DNA from: Cyclobacterium jeungdonense | Lineage (GTDB): Bacteria; Bacteroidota; Bacteroidia; Cytophagales; Cyclobacteriaceae | Direction of reading: 5' to 3' | Assembly: GCF_010994275.1 (NCBI RefSeq) | Contig: NZ_WMCD01000003.1 | Span: 248,001 to 312,000, forward strand | DNA: 64,000 nucleotides | Shown here: piece by piece, positions 61,541-64,000 of the stretch | Layout of the letters: the number at the start of each line of letters is the position of its first letter | How positions within the stretch are numbered: the first letter of the stretch is position 1 | Notes under the pieces: generated by a model | Told to the model about the DNA's origin: nothing | Database searches by the model: none | Seen by the model: the letters and a program-made list of their open reading frames with translations, nothing else | Made by a program: the position numbers and the translations under genes

Positions 61541-61571
61541 TTAGTTTCACTGACATAATAATATAGATAAA

Positions 61572-62180
61572 ATGAATATAGGAATTTTAGGAGGTACCAA
61601 CCTGGCGACCAACTTGGGAAATAAGTTCATCGCGAGAGGAATGGATGTGGTATTTGGCGTCCGTGAAGGATTCAGTACCCGCAAAGTGGAGTGGAAAATT
61701 CTTAAAATGCAGAACCATTATGTGTTGAATTACGCAGATGCTATTTCAGCCTCAGATATCGTTATTATCTGCTGTGAAAACGAGTTTTTGCCAGTGGTTT
61801 GCGATTACCTAAAGGAATATGGGTCTCCTGATAAATTGTATATTGATAGCACCAATGGTGTCCATGATGAAACGTTGGACTGCAATACAACATTTATTCG
61901 AAAGGAAACCGGGCATCAAAAGATATTTAAAGCATTCAACAATCTAGGGCTGGATTATCCCAAATCCGATCCGTTGGAGTTAATAAAGGAAACTTACTTT
62001 TGTGGAGACAGTACACAGGATAGGGTTTTATTGAAAAAGTTAATTGAGCTAATTGGGTTTAAAGCCATCGATGCAGGTTTAATCAAAAACGCTTGTTTAT
62101 TGGAGGCGGTTTACCATCTGAGTAAAGAGATCTCTATGGCCAAGTCAGGAGACTGTCATTTTAGGCTAATGTCTGTCTAA
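61572..62180 (+). CDS. NADP oxidoreductase-like protein (coenzyme F420-dependent type fold)
   Basis: A 202-residue Rossmann protein of the F420-dependent NADP oxidoreductase-like group. The opening NIGILGGTNLATNLGNKF is the dinucleotide loop, with the usual GxGxxG changed to GGTNLATNLG, followed by DVVFGVRE (the NADPH-selecting end of strand two), ASDIVIICCENEFLPVV and LYIDSTNGV. FKAFNNLGLDYP matches the family's conserved KAFNT-like segment. Bacteroidota generally lack F420, so the relation is one of fold; the substrate is unknown. The leader carries unusual nested inverted repeats. Confidence 0.8.
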   Translation: MNIGILGGTNLATNLGNKFIARGMDVVFGVREGFSTRKVEWKILKMQNHYVLNYADAISASDIVIICCENEFLPVVCDYLKEYGSPDKLYIDSTNGVHDETLDCNTTFIRKETGHQKIFKAFNNLGLDYPKSDPLELIKETYFCGDSTQDRVLLKKLIELIGFKAIDAGLIKNACLLEAVYHLSKEISMAKSGDCHFRLMSV

Positions 62181-62343
62181 CCTTCCAGGCAGTTGAATTG
62201 AAATTTTTTATCAAGGTTGTGTCATTTTTATTGCAACCGTTAATCGGTATTGTTTTTGCAGCCGTAATACCTAGCTGTTATTTGCGAGATTTCGTATACA
62301 TAGACAGTATAATTATATTCTAATTTTTAAGACTGGTAATACC

Positions 62344-64000
62344 ATGAAAAAATTCCTATTTGTCGGCTTTGCTTTATTTGCCTTTGTGCTTTTGCTTTTG
62401 GCAGCAGTTCCGTTTTTCTTCAAAGACAAGATTTTTGATCTGTTAGACAAGGAACTTGCCAAATCGGTGAATGCCCAGGTTTATTACGATCGGGAGGAAA
62501 TAGGCCTGAGCGTATTCCGCAGTTTCCCACAATTGTCAGCTACCATGGGCGATTTTGGAGTCAAGGGAAACCCCCCTTTTCAACAGGATACCCTGATCCA
62601 TGTGGGATACATGCAGGTAGATATTGATATCTGGTCGGTTTTATTCGATGATAATCCCAGCTTAAAAGGAGTTCATTTGGAAGATGGGCAGATCTATGTA
62701 AAAGTTTTGGAAGATGGTCAGGCCAATTACGATATCGCAAAAGCGGTGGAGGAGGAAGTGCTTCCATCTGCAGCGGACTCTTCATCTTTTCAGTTGGGTA
62801 TAGATTATATCGAGGTGGATAACCTGGACTTGATTTACGATGATCGTTCCCTGGATTACTTGATGGTGCTTTCCGATATGAAATTGGAAGGCAGTGGCGA
62901 TCTGACCCTAGATGTATATGACCTGATGGTAAGTGGAGATGCTCAGGTGGTGAACGTTACCTACGAAGGTGTGGAGTACCTTTCTGATAAGTTCCTTACC
63001 CTGGATTCAAAGGTAAATGTGGATCTGGAAAAAATGCGTTTTTCTGCGGAAGATGCCTTTCTAAAATTAAATGAATTTGGCTTTGAGATAGATGGCTATC
63101 TGGCAATGCCAGAAGAAGATATAGAAATGGATTTGGTTTTTTCTGGCGAAAATAATGATTTTAAAAGTGTGTTATCTCTGGTTCCTGGTATTTATTCTGA
63201 TTCCTTTGATAACCTGACGACGTCTGGAGAAATGGATTTTGCAGGCAGCGTCAATGGGGTGTACAGTGAGACCAGTTTTCCAGGATTTCAATTTGCGCTT
63301 TTGGTAGATGATGGAATGTTTCAATTCCCGGACTTGCCAAGACCGGTTCAACATGTTAACCTGGACTTGAAAGTGATAAATACCAGTGGAGATTTCGATT
63401 TAACAACCATTGATTTATCTCAATTTTCTCTTGAATTTGGAAATCAACCCGTTTTGGGTCGCTTCTACCTAAAAGACCTGGTGAGTTATGAAATGGATGC
63501 CGGACTGAAGGGGAATATCCACCTTTTAGAGTTGACCTCTATTTTTCCCATGGAGGGACTTGAACTCAAAGGGAAGCTTTCTTTGGATATGAATGCAAAG
63601 GGTAGATACGATAGTGCTGCCCAGATCATCCCTAGTATCAATGCTCAGATCGGGCTAGAAGATGGATTTATAAAAACCAGTGAATATCCTGCACCCATAG
63701 AACAGATCAATTTCCGTGCGGAAGCATCGAATTCCACTGGTCGTATGCGTGATATGAATGTGGATGTGCCTTCTTTTGGTTTTAAATTAGAGGACGAGGC
63801 TGTCACCGGAAGTGTGAAGGTATCAGATCTGGAAGATTTAAATTACGATTTTTCCTTGCATGGAGCAATGGATTTGGCCAAAATGGCTTCGGTACTACCT
63901 TTGGAAAACACCCTGCTCGAAGGTCGGATCCAGGCGGATATCGATACAAAGGGAAGTTACGACGCCATTAAAAATAACCGCTTTGCACAACTGGAAACCA
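62344..64000 (+). CDS. AsmA-like family protein, cut by the window end
   Basis: The first 552 codons of a long open frame that continues past 64000. It starts MKKFLFVGFALFAFVLLLL, an inner-membrane anchor, and continues with the long repeated amphipathic beta-strand pattern of AsmA-like proteins, for example SLKGVHLEDGQIYVKV and LDLKVIN, which form a lipid-carrying groove between inner and outer membranes (TamB/YhdP/AsmA relatives). The DKIFDLLDKELAKSVNAQV stretch after the anchor is typical of Bacteroidota AsmA proteins, often 800-1000 residues. A role in phospholipid transport is family inference. Confidence 0.88.
   Translation, partial: MKKFLFVGFALFAFVLLLLAAVPFFFKDKIFDLLDKELAKSVNAQVYYDREEIGLSVFRSFPQLSATMGDFGVKGNPPFQQDTLIHVGYMQVDIDIWSVLFDDNPSLKGVHLEDGQIYVKVLEDGQANYDIAKAVEEEVLPSAADSSSFQLGIDYIEVDNLDLIYDDRSLDYLMVLSDMKLEGSGDLTLDVYDLMVSGDAQVVNVTYEGVEYLSDKFLTLDSKVNVDLEKMRFSAEDAFLKLNEFGFEIDGYLAMPEEDIEMDLVFSGENNDFKSVLSLVPGIYSDSFDNLTTSGEMDFAGSVNGVYSETSFPGFQFALLVDDGMFQFPDLPRPVQHVNLDLKVINTSGDFDLTTIDLSQFSLEFGNQPVLGRFYLKDLVSYEMDAGLKGNIHLLELTSIFPMEGLELKGKLSLDMNAKGRYDSAAQIIPSINAQIGLEDGFIKTSEYPAPIEQINFRAEASNSTGRMRDMNVDVPSFGFKLEDEAVTGSVKVSDLEDLNYDFSLHGAMDLAKMASVLPLENTLLEGRIQADIDTKGSYDAIKNNRFAQLET

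Noticed and set aside
1..64000. CRISPR arrays, insertion sequences, prophage, rRNA and tRNA genes
   Set aside because: I searched by eye for spaced direct repeats, transposase motifs, integrases and tRNA-like cloverleaf ends and found none that I could support.

Overview
The window is a stretch of chromosome from a member of the Bacteroidota, most likely class Cytophagia (Cytophagales, perhaps Cyclobacteriaceae-like). The evidence is a complete gldKLMN type IX secretion core with a PorP/SprF-like protein and SprE/PorW, several families largely confined to the phylum (DUF4271, DUF4783, DUF6787-like, a CitMHS_2-type transporter, a lipoprotein form of LptC), an ATP synthase cluster without atpD/atpC, and repeated -7 boxes matching the Bacteroidota promoter consensus TAnnTTTG. 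I saw no rRNA, tRNA, CRISPR array, insertion sequence or prophage. The family-level placement is inference.

Layout. 0.4-9 kb: a GNAT acetyltransferase, an aldehyde dehydrogenase of the ketoglutarate-semialdehyde type, a hemW/DUF721 pair on the minus strand, then a plus-strand chain of an SMP-30-like protein, an Omp85/TamA-like barrel, DUF4271 and hemD, overlapping or closely spaced. 9-14.7 kb: the gliding/type IX secretion block (porP-like, gldK, gldL, gldM, gldN), closed by a very strong bidirectional hairpin shared with uvrC. 14.7-21.6 kb, minus strand: sprE/porW, penicillin-binding protein 1A, uvrC. 21.7-28.7 kb, plus strand: M23 peptidase, bactofilin, AtpZ, a small membrane protein and atpB-E-F-H-A-G, ending at a clear terminator.

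28.8-38.6 kb is the more accessory part. It holds an mnmH-selD selenouridine pair, an SGNH hydrolase with a voltage-sensor-like membrane protein, a decayed tyrosinase gene, a lysine-rich microprotein, a secreted endonuclease/exonuclease/phosphatase-fold protein, a tandem pair of small unknown paralogues and a Tat-exported PhoX-like protein. 38.7-51.3 kb returns to housekeeping: a TPR membrane protein, ribH, aspartate kinase, an ABC exporter, nadC, gpmI, a Na+/H+ antiporter-like carrier, an atypical Glu/Leu/Phe/Val dehydrogenase and anmK.

51.4-64 kb is a plus-strand envelope and metabolism series: coaX, an outer-membrane barrel, a TPR protein, lptC, a small membrane protein, a CorC/HlyC-type protein, a PpiD-like foldase, DUF493, pterin dehydratase, rsmI, an inositol-monophosphatase-family enzyme, an F420-type oxidoreductase with a structured leader, and the 5' part of a large AsmA-like gene that runs off the end.

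The best candidates for something new are the voltage-sensor protein without a pore domain (31887-32993), the tandem paralogues at 36 kb, the nested inverted repeats ahead of the 61.6-kb gene, and the MnmH with a methionine in its P-loop. Gene starts were moved from the longest reading frame where a signal peptide, promoter or overlap argued for it; each entry says so.
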